Positions 7,149-14,628 are shown, counted from the first letter of the stretch. The stretch is 16,655 nucleotides of DNA from Chloroflexota bacterium (GCA_003695215.1 RFIM01000140.1:1-16655); one strand, 5' to 3'. A program made the numbers and translations. The notes: generated by a model from the letters alone, not told the origin.

Positions 7149-7664
7149 TCACTGTTCAGCCTGTGCGGCAGCAGCTTGCGCAGCGCGTTCAGCCTCGCGC
7201 GCGGCCAGGAAAGCGGGCAGCTCTTCCTCGCGCACCACGATCACATGCACCACAGGCGAGATATCGCCCATGCGCACAGGCACCTCGTAGCGCCCTAGCT
7301 CGCGGATTGGGCGCTCGCTGATGCGGCGCCGATTGATATCCACGCCCGTTTGTTTCAGGATCGCGTCCTTGATCATTTGGCTGGTGATCGAGCCGTAGAG
7401 CTTGTTGTTGCTGCCTGCCTTCATCCCAAAGACGATCTCCAGGCCGTCGATCTTGGCAGCAGCTTCGCGCACGCGCTCATTGATCTGGCTGCGATGCAGC
7501 TCAGCCTGCTGGCGTAGCGCTTCCAGCTTAGCAAGGTTCTCTTTCGTAGCAGGCACTGCCATCTTGCGCGGAATCAGCCAGTTGCGGGCAAAACCATCCG
7601 CCACTTCGACGACATCGCCTGCCACGCCATGTTTGTAGACGTACTCGGTTAGAATAACTTTCAT
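7149..7664 (-). CDS. rplI: 50S ribosomal protein bL9
   Basis: A 171-residue large-subunit protein that binds 23S rRNA near the L1 stalk and helps keep reading frame. The N-terminal domain is textbook (MKVILTEYVYKHGVAGDVVE, then VADGFARNWLIPRKMA). It is joined by a long charged helix (about 40-75) to the C-terminal domain with GSITSQMIKDAI and VDINRRRI. It is about 20 residues longer than many bL9 proteins because of an Ala/Gln/Glu-rich tail. ATG 7664 has GGAAGG five bases upstream. A strong promoter (7744-7772) gives a leader of about 73 bases. Unusually, its visible partner is a RodZ-like gene; the often-linked rpsF, ssb, rpsR and dnaB are not seen. Confidence 0.97.
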   Translation of the reverse strand: MKVILTEYVYKHGVAGDVVEVADGFARNWLIPRKMAVPATKENLAKLEALRQQAELHRSQINERVREAAAKIDGLEIVFGMKAGSNNKLYGSITSQMIKDAILKQTGVDINRRRISERPIRELGRYEVPVRMGDISPVVHVIVVREEELPAFLAAREAERAAQAAAAQAEQ

Positions 7665-7717
7665 GGGTGCCTTCCGAAAGCGGCCGCGCTCTTGAGACAG
7701 CGCTCAGAGGCGCCACA

Positions 7718-7745
7718 TTGACAAATGCGATTGGCTGCCTACAAT
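7718..7745 (+). promoter_or_regulatory. Sigma-70-like promoter of SGNH hydrolase pair
   Basis: A perfect TTGACA (7718-7723), 16-base spacer and TACAAT (7740-7745). The start would be near 7752, about 50 bases before ATG 7802. Its -10 box shares bases 7744-7745 with the -10 box of the opposing rplI promoter. Confidence 0.65.
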
Positions 7746-7772
7746 AATACAGAACCTCAGGCGAGTCTTCAA
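7744..7772 (-). promoter_or_regulatory. Sigma-70-like promoter of rplI
   Basis: On the minus strand TTGAAG (7772-7767), a 17-base spacer and TATTAT (7749-7744). The start would be near 7737. It is interleaved with the plus-strand promoter, so RNA polymerase probably cannot occupy both at once. Confidence 0.65.
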
Positions 7773-7801
7773 GGCTCAACTAGCGCCTGAGAGCATAGTC
7801 C

Positions 7802-8998
7802 ATGAGCCGCTACGCTATGTCAGCTGCCTCAAAGATCGCCCGCCAACTTCTCAGCCGATCCCTGATCGTGTTGATCGTGGCTTTGCTGACCATTCTGGCC
7901 CTAGAAGTCGCGCTGCGCCTGCTCTACAGCGCCCTGCCAGGCAACTTGCCTTACGCCATTCGGCACGTGCGCCTGACGCCTTTCACTGAGACGCGCCTTG
8001 TAGACTTGCCCAACACGCCTGCTTCAGCTTACGATCCATTCGCCGCCTGGCTGACCAAGGATGAGCGCTATGGCAGGCGCGTCAAGCCTGTGCGCGATCT
8101 GCCCGTGAAGCTCTCGGGCAGCGTGCAGTTCCAGCTGACCACACACGCCTGGTCGGAGGCGGGCATGGCCTTCCGCACGCCGCCGATAGACGGCCAAGTG
8201 GCGGCTGTGGCGCTGGGCGACTCAATGACGTTCTGTTGGACGCCGCTGGAAGCCTGTTGGGTCACGCTGCTTGGGCAAACTTTAGGGCTGCCCATTGCTA
8301 ACTTGGGCGTGCCTGGCACAGGCAGCCTGAGCCACGCGCGAGTCTACAGCGATTTTGCGCAGGCACATCAGCCGAAGCTAGTGCTATGGCAATTTCTGCT
8401 CAACGATCATTTTGAGGACTATCGCGACGCGAACGCCCTAGAGCGCCCGAAAGCAGGCCTGAGCGCATGGCTCGACGAGAACTCAGCTGTCTATGCGTTG
8501 TTGCTGCGCACGATCGAGCGTTTGAATCGCTCTGATCCAACGCCGCAGACGACCGATGTGCAAATCGTGACTGAGCGCGGTATCACACTCAATATCGCCT
8601 CTGAATGGTTGAAGGGCTGGGATGAATCAGCTTACGCTGAAGGGCGCGCGCTCGGCATGGCGGCCATCCGCGAGACTCAAGCGGCCGTGCAGCAGCAGGG
8701 CGGCACCTTCGTGCTGATCATCTTGCCGACCGCTGAGGAGATCTACCGCGAGATATTCGAGCAGCATGCCTCAGGCAATCCAAGCGCAGGTTTAGCGCGC
8801 CTGGAAGCTGCGCGCGCTGAAATGCGTGCCTTCTGCGCTGAAGCTCAGCTCATTTGCTTTGACGCTTATGAGGCGCTGCGCCAAGGCGCCTATGCGCAAG
8901 CTTTGATCTATCCTGATGATAAGCACTTCAATGCAGCAGGCAATCGCCTCCTGGCCGAAGCTATCGCAGCCTTCCTGCGCCAAAATGGGCTTGATTGA
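7802..8998 (+). CDS. Membrane-anchored SGNH/GDSL hydrolase-like protein, copy 1
   Basis: A 398-residue protein with one N-terminal membrane helix (about 20-42) and an outside SGNH domain resembling the AlgX/AlgJ and DltD-like group. Catalytic blocks are visible: GDS with S141 (VALGDSMTFC), NLGVPGTGSLSHAR (167-180) as the Gly block, LLNDHFEDY with N201, and DDKHFN with D372 and H375. Such enzymes add or remove acyl groups, mostly O-acetyl, on exported polysaccharides. The exact reaction here is inference. ATG 7802 is used with only a weak GAG upstream. A second ATG at 7817 has no better site. It is followed with overlap or a very short gap by a clear paralogue, so the pair came from tandem duplication. 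It has no signal-peptidase site that I can see, so it likely stays anchored. Confidence 0.83.
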   Translation: MSRYAMSAASKIARQLLSRSLIVLIVALLTILALEVALRLLYSALPGNLPYAIRHVRLTPFTETRLVDLPNTPASAYDPFAAWLTKDERYGRRVKPVRDLPVKLSGSVQFQLTTHAWSEAGMAFRTPPIDGQVAAVALGDSMTFCWTPLEACWVTLLGQTLGLPIANLGVPGTGSLSHARVYSDFAQAHQPKLVLWQFLLNDHFEDYRDANALERPKAGLSAWLDENSAVYALLLRTIERLNRSDPTPQTTDVQIVTERGITLNIASEWLKGWDESAYAEGRALGMAAIRETQAAVQQQGGTFVLIILPTAEEIYREIFEQHASGNPSAGLARLEAARAEMRAFCAEAQLICFDAYEALRQGAYAQALIYPDDKHFNAAGNRLLAEAIAAFLRQNGLD

Positions 8999-9004
8999 TT
9001 GAGC

Positions 9005-9009
9005 GAGGG
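9005..9009 (+). promoter_or_regulatory. Ribosome binding site of second SGNH gene
   Basis: GAGGG six bases before GTG 9016. It favours GTG 9016 over the TTG at 8995, which overlaps the previous stop as TTGA but has no visible ribosome site. Confidence 0.55.
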
Positions 9010-9015
9010 CCCTTG

Positions 9016-10206
9016 GTGAAGCTGCTCAGCCGTTTGGCGATTCTGCTCACAAGCATTGCAATCACGCTGCTGCTGCTGGAGATCGCCATCCGCGCCTTCT
9101 ACGGCGCCTTGCCCAGCGCCTTACAGATCGCCTTGCGCTTTGTGCATCAAACGCCATTCACCGAAGCGCGTTTGGCGCCGCTGCCGCTTTGGCATGAAGA
9201 TGCAACCTTCCAGATGGTTGTGGCGCCCGAAGCGCGCGACGTCGAGCAAGTCGGCAGCCTGAGCGTGCGCTTTCGCGTCAGCACCTATGCTTGGTGGAAC
9301 GGCCATGTTGGCTTTCGGACGCCGCCGCCTGAAGATGGCGCAGTGCAGGCTGTGGCGCTCGGCGACTCGCACACCTTTTGCTTCACGGCCGAGGAAGCCT
9401 GCTGGGTGAATTTGCTCTCGGCGCGGCTGGGCACGCCTATTGCCAACTTAGGTCAGCCTGTCACAGGCTCAGAGAGCCACGCACGGCGCTACTATAGCTT
9501 TGTAGCTAATCCTGCGCTCGGCTTGAAGCAACCGCGCTTGGTTCTGTGGCAGTTCTTCGGCAATGATTACAATGATGACTATGGCTTGGCGCTCCTGAAT
9601 GGCACAGCGCAAACTCCGCCTGAAGCCACGGCGCCTGCACCTGCCGAAGCGCCGCTGAGCGCCTGGTTGCGCCAATATTCAGCCGTGTTCGCCTTGCTAG
9701 ACGCCCTCATGCGCGCCGACGATCCGCAGATGCGCCGCTTCATCGATCCCTATCGCGTCAGCACAGCTCAAGTGGATATCGCCTTCGGTCGACCCTATCT
9801 GGCCGAAGCCTTCGATATGCGCCAAGCGCGCAACCGCGAAGGCGAGCAGCTCTCACGCGCGGCCATCTTGCGCACGCGCACACTCGTCGAGGCAAATGGC
9901 GGGCGCTTTATAGTGCTCTTGATGCCGACCAAGGAAGAAGTCTACCGTCACCTGACCGAGCCGTATCTCGGCACAGCCTACCTAGAGCAGCTCGCAGAGC
10001 CGCGCTTGCGCCTGCTGGCATTTTGCGCCGAGGCCCAGCTCACTTGCCTGGACCTGACGCCTGAGCTGACCGCGCGCGCCTTGCAAGGTCAACAGCTCTT
10101 CTTCAGCGATGACATCCATTTGAATGCGCAAGGCAATCGGGCTGTGGCTGAGATCGTCGCAGCCTTCTTGGACCGCGATCACTCTCCCTCAACCACAGGC
10201 AAATAG
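9016..10206 (+). CDS. Membrane-anchored SGNH/GDSL hydrolase-like protein, copy 2
   Basis: A paralogue of the upstream gene: 396 residues from GTG 9016, or 403 from the TTG at 8995. One N-terminal membrane helix (about 7-28) precedes the SGNH domain. Shared blocks are QTPFTEARL, FRTPP, VALGDSHTFC (S118), PIANLGQPVTGSESHAR, LVLWQFFGNDYNDDY (N183), LMPTKEEVYRHL, AFCAEAQLTCLD and SDDIHLNAQGN (D365, H368). Copy 2 keeps Gly before Asn (GND), the classical block III, where copy 1 has LND. All catalytic positions remain, so both may be active on different substrates or sites. The middle region (about 190-215, Ala/Pro-rich) differs most. The 3' end overlaps the converging kinase gene by 28 bases. Likely co-transcribed with copy 1 from the promoter at 7718. 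Confidence 0.83.
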   Translation: MKLLSRLAILLTSIAITLLLLEIAIRAFYGALPSALQIALRFVHQTPFTEARLAPLPLWHEDATFQMVVAPEARDVEQVGSLSVRFRVSTYAWWNGHVGFRTPPPEDGAVQAVALGDSHTFCFTAEEACWVNLLSARLGTPIANLGQPVTGSESHARRYYSFVANPALGLKQPRLVLWQFFGNDYNDDYGLALLNGTAQTPPEATAPAPAEAPLSAWLRQYSAVFALLDALMRADDPQMRRFIDPYRVSTAQVDIAFGRPYLAEAFDMRQARNREGEQLSRAAILRTRTLVEANGGRFIVLLMPTKEEVYRHLTEPYLGTAYLEQLAEPRLRLLAFCAEAQLTCLDLTPELTARALQGQQLFFSDDIHLNAQGNRAVAEIVAAFLDRDHSPSTTGK

Positions 10207-11825
10207 ACTGTGAACGTCGTCTGGCCTGGCTTGCTCTCAGCATAAATTTGCCCGCCATGCGCCGCAATGATGGCGTGACTGATCGCCAAGCCCAGGCCTG
10301 TGCCATGCGGCTTGGTCGTGTAGAAAGGATCGAAGATCTGGTCGATGTTCTCAGGCGGAATGCCGACGCCCGTATCGACCACGCTCAGCCTGAGCCAAGG
10401 CGTGCCTTCGCGGCGCTGCTCAGCTGTCTCCAGGCGCAGCTCGCCGCCATTGGGCATGGCTTCCATCGCATTGATGACCAGATTCAGCACAACTTGCTTG
10501 AGCTGATCAGCATCGCCTCTCACATAGCGCTGTGCCTCAAGGCACAGCCGAGTCTGGATGCGCGCTTGCTCTAGCTGCTTGTGCGCTAGCGCTAAGACTT
10601 CATGCACAACAGTGCTGATCTGAAGCACAGTCAAAGTCGAGCGCGCAGGCCGTGCGAAATCGAGCAGGCCGCTGACAATGCGCTTGATGCGCTGGACGTC
10701 ACGCACAGCGGACTCGATCAGCTCGCGATCAGCTGGTCGCCCTTGCTCAAGGTCTTCGAGCATCAGCTCAAGGTTGGTGAGCAGCGGCTGCAGCGGATTG
10801 TTGATCTCATGGGCGATGCCTGCAGCCAATGTGCCAAGCGCCGCCAGCCTATCAGCGCGCATCAGCTGCTGCTGCGCTCTGGTGAGCTCTTCCGTGCGCG
10901 CCCGTACGGTCGCCTCTAGATTCTTGGCGTGATCTTGCAATTCACCGTACAGCTGCGCATTGTGAATCGCTAGCGCCGCCTGCGAAGCGACCGTCTCAAG
11001 CAGCTTCAGATCGTCATCTGAGAACCGACATGCCTGCTGACTAGCAAGCGCCAAAGCGCCTGTGACATGCTCCTGGAAGCGCAATGGCACAGCGATGCCC
11101 GAACGGATCGCATCTGCCTCGAACGCATCGCGCATCTCAAGTGGCAGCAGGCGCGTGTCCGCTAAGGTGACGGGCTCGCCATGGGTGATATAAACTGGCA
11201 GCCAAGTGGTCACAAGATGCATGATATGATGCAAAGGCTTGCCGAACACGCGCCAATAGCTTGGCTGCTTTTGAGAATCCAAGAGCATCAAGATGGCGCC
11301 ATCAGCTCTCAGGTGCTGGCAGAGCGCTTCCAGCAGGTAATCCGAGAGTTCATTGAGGCTCAGGGCGCGCACCAGCTGGGCGCTAATGCGCGCTAAGATT
11401 TGCAGTTGCTCATTGCAGCGGTTCAGCGTCTCTTCCGGACGGCTCACTTTGAGCTTGCCGCGTATGCGGGCGATCAGCTCACGCAAGTTGTAGGGCTTGA
11501 CGATGTAATCGTCGGCGCCCAGGCTCAGGCCGCGCTCGAGATCGTGCGCGTCGCGCGCCGCAGCCGTCACCACGATGATCGGAACGTGTGCCGTCAGCGT
11601 TGAGGCGCGCAGCTGACTGATGGCCTCAAAACCGTCCATCACCGGCATCTGTATGTCCATCAGCACCAAGCTGGGCACTAATTCGCAAGCTTTCTGCAGC
11701 GCTTGCTTGCCATTAGCAGCCTCAGCTGTGCGGAAGCCTTCGCGGTGCAGCGAGCGGCACAGCAAAGTGCGCATTTGCGGGCTGTCGTCCACGACTAGGA
11801 TGAGTGGCGCATCATCGTTAGGCAT
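10179..11825 (-). CDS. Receiver-GAF-histidine kinase signalling protein
   Basis: A 548-residue cytoplasmic signalling protein without membrane helices. Residues 7-125 form a receiver domain: acidic D13/D14, phosphoacceptor D57 in LMDIQMP, T87 and K110. Residues about 140-292 form a GAF sensor domain. A coiled coil (about 293-325) leads to the HisKA helix with H339 in AAGIAHEINNPLQP, then the ATPase domain: N452 in NLVINAMEAM, DTGVGIP (484-490), FDPFYTTK (498-505) and GTGLGLA (508-514). It should autophosphorylate at H339, with activity modulated by its own receiver and a GAF ligand. The order receiver-first is opposite to classical hybrid kinases. No output regulator is nearby, so the partner is an orphan elsewhere. 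ATG 11825 has a good AAGGTGAGG ribosome site. It follows trmFO and may share its transcript. Confidence 0.92.
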   Translation of the reverse strand: MPNDDAPLILVVDDSPQMRTLLCRSLHREGFRTAEAANGKQALQKACELVPSLVLMDIQMPVMDGFEAISQLRASTLTAHVPIIVVTAAARDAHDLERGLSLGADDYIVKPYNLRELIARIRGKLKVSRPEETLNRCNEQLQILARISAQLVRALSLNELSDYLLEALCQHLRADGAILMLLDSQKQPSYWRVFGKPLHHIMHLVTTWLPVYITHGEPVTLADTRLLPLEMRDAFEADAIRSGIAVPLRFQEHVTGALALASQQACRFSDDDLKLLETVASQAALAIHNAQLYGELQDHAKNLEATVRARTEELTRAQQQLMRADRLAALGTLAAGIAHEINNPLQPLLTNLELMLEDLEQGRPADRELIESAVRDVQRIKRIVSGLLDFARPARSTLTVLQISTVVHEVLALAHKQLEQARIQTRLCLEAQRYVRGDADQLKQVVLNLVINAMEAMPNGGELRLETAEQRREGTPWLRLSVVDTGVGIPPENIDQIFDPFYTTKPHGTGLGLAISHAIIAAHGGQIYAESKPGQTTFTVYLPVVEGE

Positions 11826-11828
11826 GGT

Positions 11829-11918
11829 TTATGCCTCACCTTCATCAAGTGCTGGCGAGCTGACGTTGAGTGCGCTGTAGCGCCACTGCCCATCATCAGG
11901 CGCTAGTGGCAACGACAT
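11829..11918 (-). CDS. Possible 29-codon small ORF between trmFO and kinase
   Basis: An ATG-started frame of 29 codons overlaps the last 23 bases of trmFO and ends with TAA three bases before the kinase ATG. The peptide (M-S-L-P-L-A-P-D-D-G at its start, ending D-E-G-E-A) is acidic and has Trp and Tyr. Only a weak AGG lies close upstream of its ATG. Its fit between the two genes suggests translational coupling, but so short a frame may occur by chance. I do not recognise it. Confidence 0.22.
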   Translation of the reverse strand: MSLPLAPDDGQWRYSALNVSSPALDEGEA

Positions 11919-13242
11919 GCGCCTGGGCCATATAGGCTGCGAGATCGCGCAAGGCGCGCTCGCTGTAAGCAGCGGCCCGCTCGCGCTTGCTGCGCAGCGG
12001 CTTTTCTAGCGGCGGCAAAAGGCCATAATTGGCCTTCATCGGCTCGAATTTGCTCGGCTCAGCGTGCGTGACATACCAGCACAGCGCGCCAAGCATAGTC
12101 GTCTGCGGTAAGGTGAGCAGCGGCTCGCCTTTGAGCAGGCGCGCTGCGTTCACACCTGCCAACCAGCCCGTGCCGATGTTGCCCACATAGCCTTCCACAC
12201 CTGTGATCTGCCCTGCGAAGAACAGATCGGCGCGCTCACGAAATTGCAGCGTCGGCAAGAGCAAGCGCGGCGCGTTGATGTACGTGTTGCGATGCATCTG
12301 GCCGTGCCGCAAGAATTCGGCCTCGCCTAGCCCAGGAATCATGCGGAAGACGCGCTCTTGCTCGCCCCACTTCAAATTGGTCTGAAAGCCGACCATGTTG
12401 TAGAGCGTGCCGACGATGTTATCCTGGCGCAGCTGCACCACAGCGTAAGGCCGCTTGCCCGTGCGCGGATCGCGCAAGCCTATCGGGCGCAGCGGCCCGA
12501 AAGCTAGCGCCTCGCGCCCGCGCTTGGCCAGCTGCTCAATTGGCAGGCACATCTCGAAGAAGCGCGGGTCTTCGCGCTCGAAAGCGTGCAGTGGATAGGT
12601 CTCGGCGCTCAGCAGCGCGTCTACAAAGGCCTCGTATTCTTCGCGGTTGAGCGGACAGTTGATGTAATCGCCTGCTTCGTCTTCGCCGCGCCCATAGCGG
12701 CTAGCGCGGAACGCGATAGACATGTCGATGCTGCTGGCATCCACAATCGGCGAGATGGCATCATAAAAGTAGAGCGAATCGCCGCCGATCAAGCGCCCGA
12801 TATCGGCTGAGAGCGCCTCTGAGGTGAGCGGCCCAGAGGCGATCACGCACGGCTGCTCAGGCACGCGCTGCACTTCCTCGCGAATCAGGCGAATGCGCGG
12901 ATGTGCCTGTATGGCCGCGCTGACTGCCTCAGCGAATACGTGTCGATCCACGGCTAAAGCACCGCCTGCAGGCACAGCCGCTTGATCGGCGCAGCGCAGC
13001 AGCAAAGCCTGCAAGAGGCGCAATTCGTTCTTCAGCAAGCCCTGCGCGCGGTCGGGCAGATTGGAGCCGAGCGAGTTGCTGCAGACCAGCTCTGCCAGCT
13101 GGGCAGTGCGATGAGCGGGCGTGCTGCGCTGCGGGCGCATCTCGTAGAGCGCGACGCGCAAGCCGCGTTCCGCAGCCTGCCAAGCCGCCTCGCAGCCTGC
13201 CAAGCCGCCACCGACGACGATTAGATCAGCTCTCCAAGTCAT
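11896..13242 (-). CDS. trmFO: Methylenetetrahydrofolate-tRNA-(uracil-5-)-methyltransferase
   Basis: A 448-residue flavoprotein that makes 5-methyluridine at position 54 of the tRNA T-loop, using methylenetetrahydrofolate as carbon source and FAD as reductant. The N-terminus has the FAD-binding GGGLAGCEAA (11-20) and the family mark LYEMRP (32-37). LVCSNSLGSNL (52-62) holds C54 and FFEMCLPIEQLAKRG (228-242) holds C232, corresponding to the two cysteines needed in characterised TrmFO proteins. GPLRPIGLRDPRTGKRPYAV and VEGYVGNIGTGWLAG are also typical. Length is normal. ATG 13242 has GGAG eight bases upstream. TrmFO is used by Firmicutes, many Chloroflexota, Deinococcus-Thermus and others instead of the SAM enzyme TrmA, which helps narrow the organism. 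Divergent from a histidine phosphatase gene and followed by the kinase gene. Confidence 0.97.
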   Translation of the reverse strand: MTWRADLIVVGGGLAGCEAAWQAAERGLRVALYEMRPQRSTPAHRTAQLAELVCSNSLGSNLPDRAQGLLKNELRLLQALLLRCADQAAVPAGGALAVDRHVFAEAVSAAIQAHPRIRLIREEVQRVPEQPCVIASGPLTSEALSADIGRLIGGDSLYFYDAISPIVDASSIDMSIAFRASRYGRGEDEAGDYINCPLNREEYEAFVDALLSAETYPLHAFEREDPRFFEMCLPIEQLAKRGREALAFGPLRPIGLRDPRTGKRPYAVVQLRQDNIVGTLYNMVGFQTNLKWGEQERVFRMIPGLGEAEFLRHGQMHRNTYINAPRLLLPTLQFRERADLFFAGQITGVEGYVGNIGTGWLAGVNAARLLKGEPLLTLPQTTMLGALCWYVTHAEPSKFEPMKANYGLLPPLEKPLRSKRERAAAYSERALRDLAAYMAQAHVVATSA

Positions 13243-13360
13243 CTCAGGCTCTCCACACCCTCATAAGCCAATTTTAGCCGCCTTGCGCTTAAAATGGTAT
13301 ATAGGACGTCTATGGCGCTAGAATATGCTCTCAGCTAGCTCTCAGAAGGATGAATCTGCC

Positions 13361-13882
13361 ATGCGCATTCTCGAGCATCGCCGTCATAGCCTTCGCAGCA
13401 AGCCATCGCCGCACCTGAACCAAGCGGGCGTCACTTTGGCGCGGCGCGTTGGCGAGCGTATGGGCAACTTTGCCCTGGTTGTCACTAGCACTTTGCCGCG
13501 CGCTTATGAGACAGCTATCGCCATGGGCTACGCTGTGCATGAGCAGAACGAACAGCTGGCACATCTGCCTGAGACCGTTGCGCGTGCATTGAGCGATGAG
13601 ATGACTTTCGCCGACTATATGGCGCTCGTCAGGCGCGATGAAGCGGTGGCAGAATATGCCGCTGCGCAAGCGGCCCTGCTGCGCCAACTAGTGGCGCGCG
13701 TGCGCGAAGGCGAGGCAGTTTTGGTCATTTCGCACGGCGCGATCATCGAGCTAGGCGCGGTCGGCGCTTTGCCGCAAGCTGACCTGAGCGCTTGGGGCCG
13801 CGAGCTCAGCCAATGCGAAGGCGTGCGCCTGTTCTATGAAGACGGCGCCTTCGTGCGCGGCGAAGTCTTGCGCGTCAGCTAG
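13361..13882 (+). CDS. Histidine phosphatase family protein (RHS variant)
   Basis: A 173-residue member of the phosphoglycerate mutase-like superfamily. The usual phosphate-accepting RHG motif is RHS here (R8-H9-S10, in HRRHSLRSKP). The second half of the site is intact: STLPRAYETA with R47, and VISHGAIIE with H125. SPHLNQAGVTLARRVGE is the typical stretch after the active-site His. I recall relatives with R-H-S followed by K-P, so the change seems a subgroup feature and not decay. It should remove phosphate from a small molecule or protein; the substrate is unknown. ATG 13361 precedes the first strand. AAGGA lies ten bases upstream. An earlier in-frame codon at 13325 would add 12 unconserved residues. 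It shares a 118-base divergent region with trmFO, in which TAGAAT (13319-13324) is a possible -10 box. Confidence 0.85.
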   Translation: MRILEHRRHSLRSKPSPHLNQAGVTLARRVGERMGNFALVVTSTLPRAYETAIAMGYAVHEQNEQLAHLPETVARALSDEMTFADYMALVRRDEAVAEYAAAQAALLRQLVARVREGEAVLVISHGAIIELGAVGALPQADLSAWGRELSQCEGVRLFYEDGAFVRGEVLRVS

Positions 13883-14241
13883 CCGAGCGCGACGACAAAC
13901 GCAATGGCATGTGTGGCTGTGTGGCTCAGGCTGACTTCCCAGGCGTGGAGCTGCAGCTGACGGGCCAGATCGGCGGCAGCGCCGTGCAATTTCAGGATCG
14001 GACGGCCGCGCTCATCGCAGTCGATCTCTAGGTCGAGCCAGCGCACAACGCCGATACCTGTGCCAAGCGCTTTGGCAGCGGCTTCCTTTGCCGCAAAGCG
14101 CGCCGCAAGGCGTTGTGGCTGCTCAGCGCAAATTTGGCGCTCTCGGGCGGTGAAAAAGCGGGCGTAGAAGCGCTCGCCGTGCCGTGCCAAGGCGCGCTGC
14201 ACACGCTCGACCTCGATCATATCCACGCCAATGCGCAACAC
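13879..14241 (-). CDS. acpS: Holo-[acyl-carrier-protein] synthase
   Basis: A 120-residue enzyme that moves 4'-phosphopantetheine from CoA to a Ser of acyl carrier protein, turning on fatty-acid synthesis. The signature blocks are GVDMIEVERV (5-14, Mg-binding D7), RFAAKEAAAKALGTGIG (48-64, Mg-binding E53) and SLSHTATHAIAFVVA (104-118). Length is typical of the trimeric AcpS type. The start is GTG 14241; TTG at 14238 is a near alternative, and GAGAAG just upstream suits either. It lies six bases after the stop of a small unknown gene. Its TAG stop and the TAG of the converging phosphatase gene share the palindrome CTAG, so the two coding regions overlap by four bases. Confidence 0.96.
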   Translation of the reverse strand: MLRIGVDMIEVERVQRALARHGERFYARFFTARERQICAEQPQRLAARFAAKEAAAKALGTGIGVVRWLDLEIDCDERGRPILKLHGAAADLARQLQLHAWEVSLSHTATHAIAFVVALG

Positions 14242-14247
14242 GGCTTC

Positions 14248-14574
14248 TCAGGTCAGCAGGAACTCTTCTTCGCGCGGCTTCGGCCTCAACGCCTCCGGGA
14301 TCGGCTCGACGCGCGCCTCGACGTAGCGAAAGCGCGCCTTAAGGCCGCGCTTATGCTCGCCTTGCGTCTCGTGCTTCTCCACAAGGGTGATGCGCAGGTT
14401 GAGAGTCGGCAAGGTGAAGCGCGTGTGCCACTCATTGCCAACTGCCACGCGGAAAATATCCAGGCGGCACTTGGGATCGAGATTGCGGATGTACCACTTG
14501 GCGCGGTTGAAGCGCATCTTGGCAAGCCGCTTGGCCAAGGCCTCTATCTCATACTGACCCATGATCACAGGCAT
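14248..14574 (-). CDS. Small hypothetical protein between SIS enzyme and acpS
   Basis: A 108-residue protein that I do not recognise. It is basic in its first half (AKRLAKMRFNRAKWYIRNLD) and then has strand-like alternation (RFTLPTLNLRITLVEK). A charged C-terminal part ends in PREEEFLLT. One Cys, no membrane helix and no signal peptide. The rich Arg/Lys and Trp/Tyr content could suit nucleic-acid or phosphate binding, which is a guess. I chose ATG 14574, nine bases after GGAG. A GTG at 14592 would add six residues, and an ATG at 14562 would remove four. It starts 54 bases after the SIS gene stop and ends six bases before acpS, so the three are very likely one operon. Base composition matches its neighbours. 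A long antisense frame exists here but lacks any recognisable family. Confidence 0.72.
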   Translation of the reverse strand: MPVIMGQYEIEALAKRLAKMRFNRAKWYIRNLDPKCRLDIFRVAVGNEWHTRFTLPTLNLRITLVEKHETQGEHKRGLKARFRYVEARVEPIPEALRPKPREEEFLLT

Positions 14575-14628
14575 ACTTCGGCGCTCCGTCACTGTGAGTG
14601 TGCAATCGGTTATAAACTGGCAGCGATT

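Noticed and set aside
6840..7298. Open frame of 152 codons on the plus strand
   Set aside because: Antisense to both rplI and the RodZ-like gene, which are firmly identified. Its translation has no recognisable motif.
13243..13360. Strong promoters in the trmFO/phosphatase divergent region
   Set aside because: It is AT-richer and holds TAAAAT and TAGAAT candidates, but no -35 box at proper spacing, so I did not list them as separate features.
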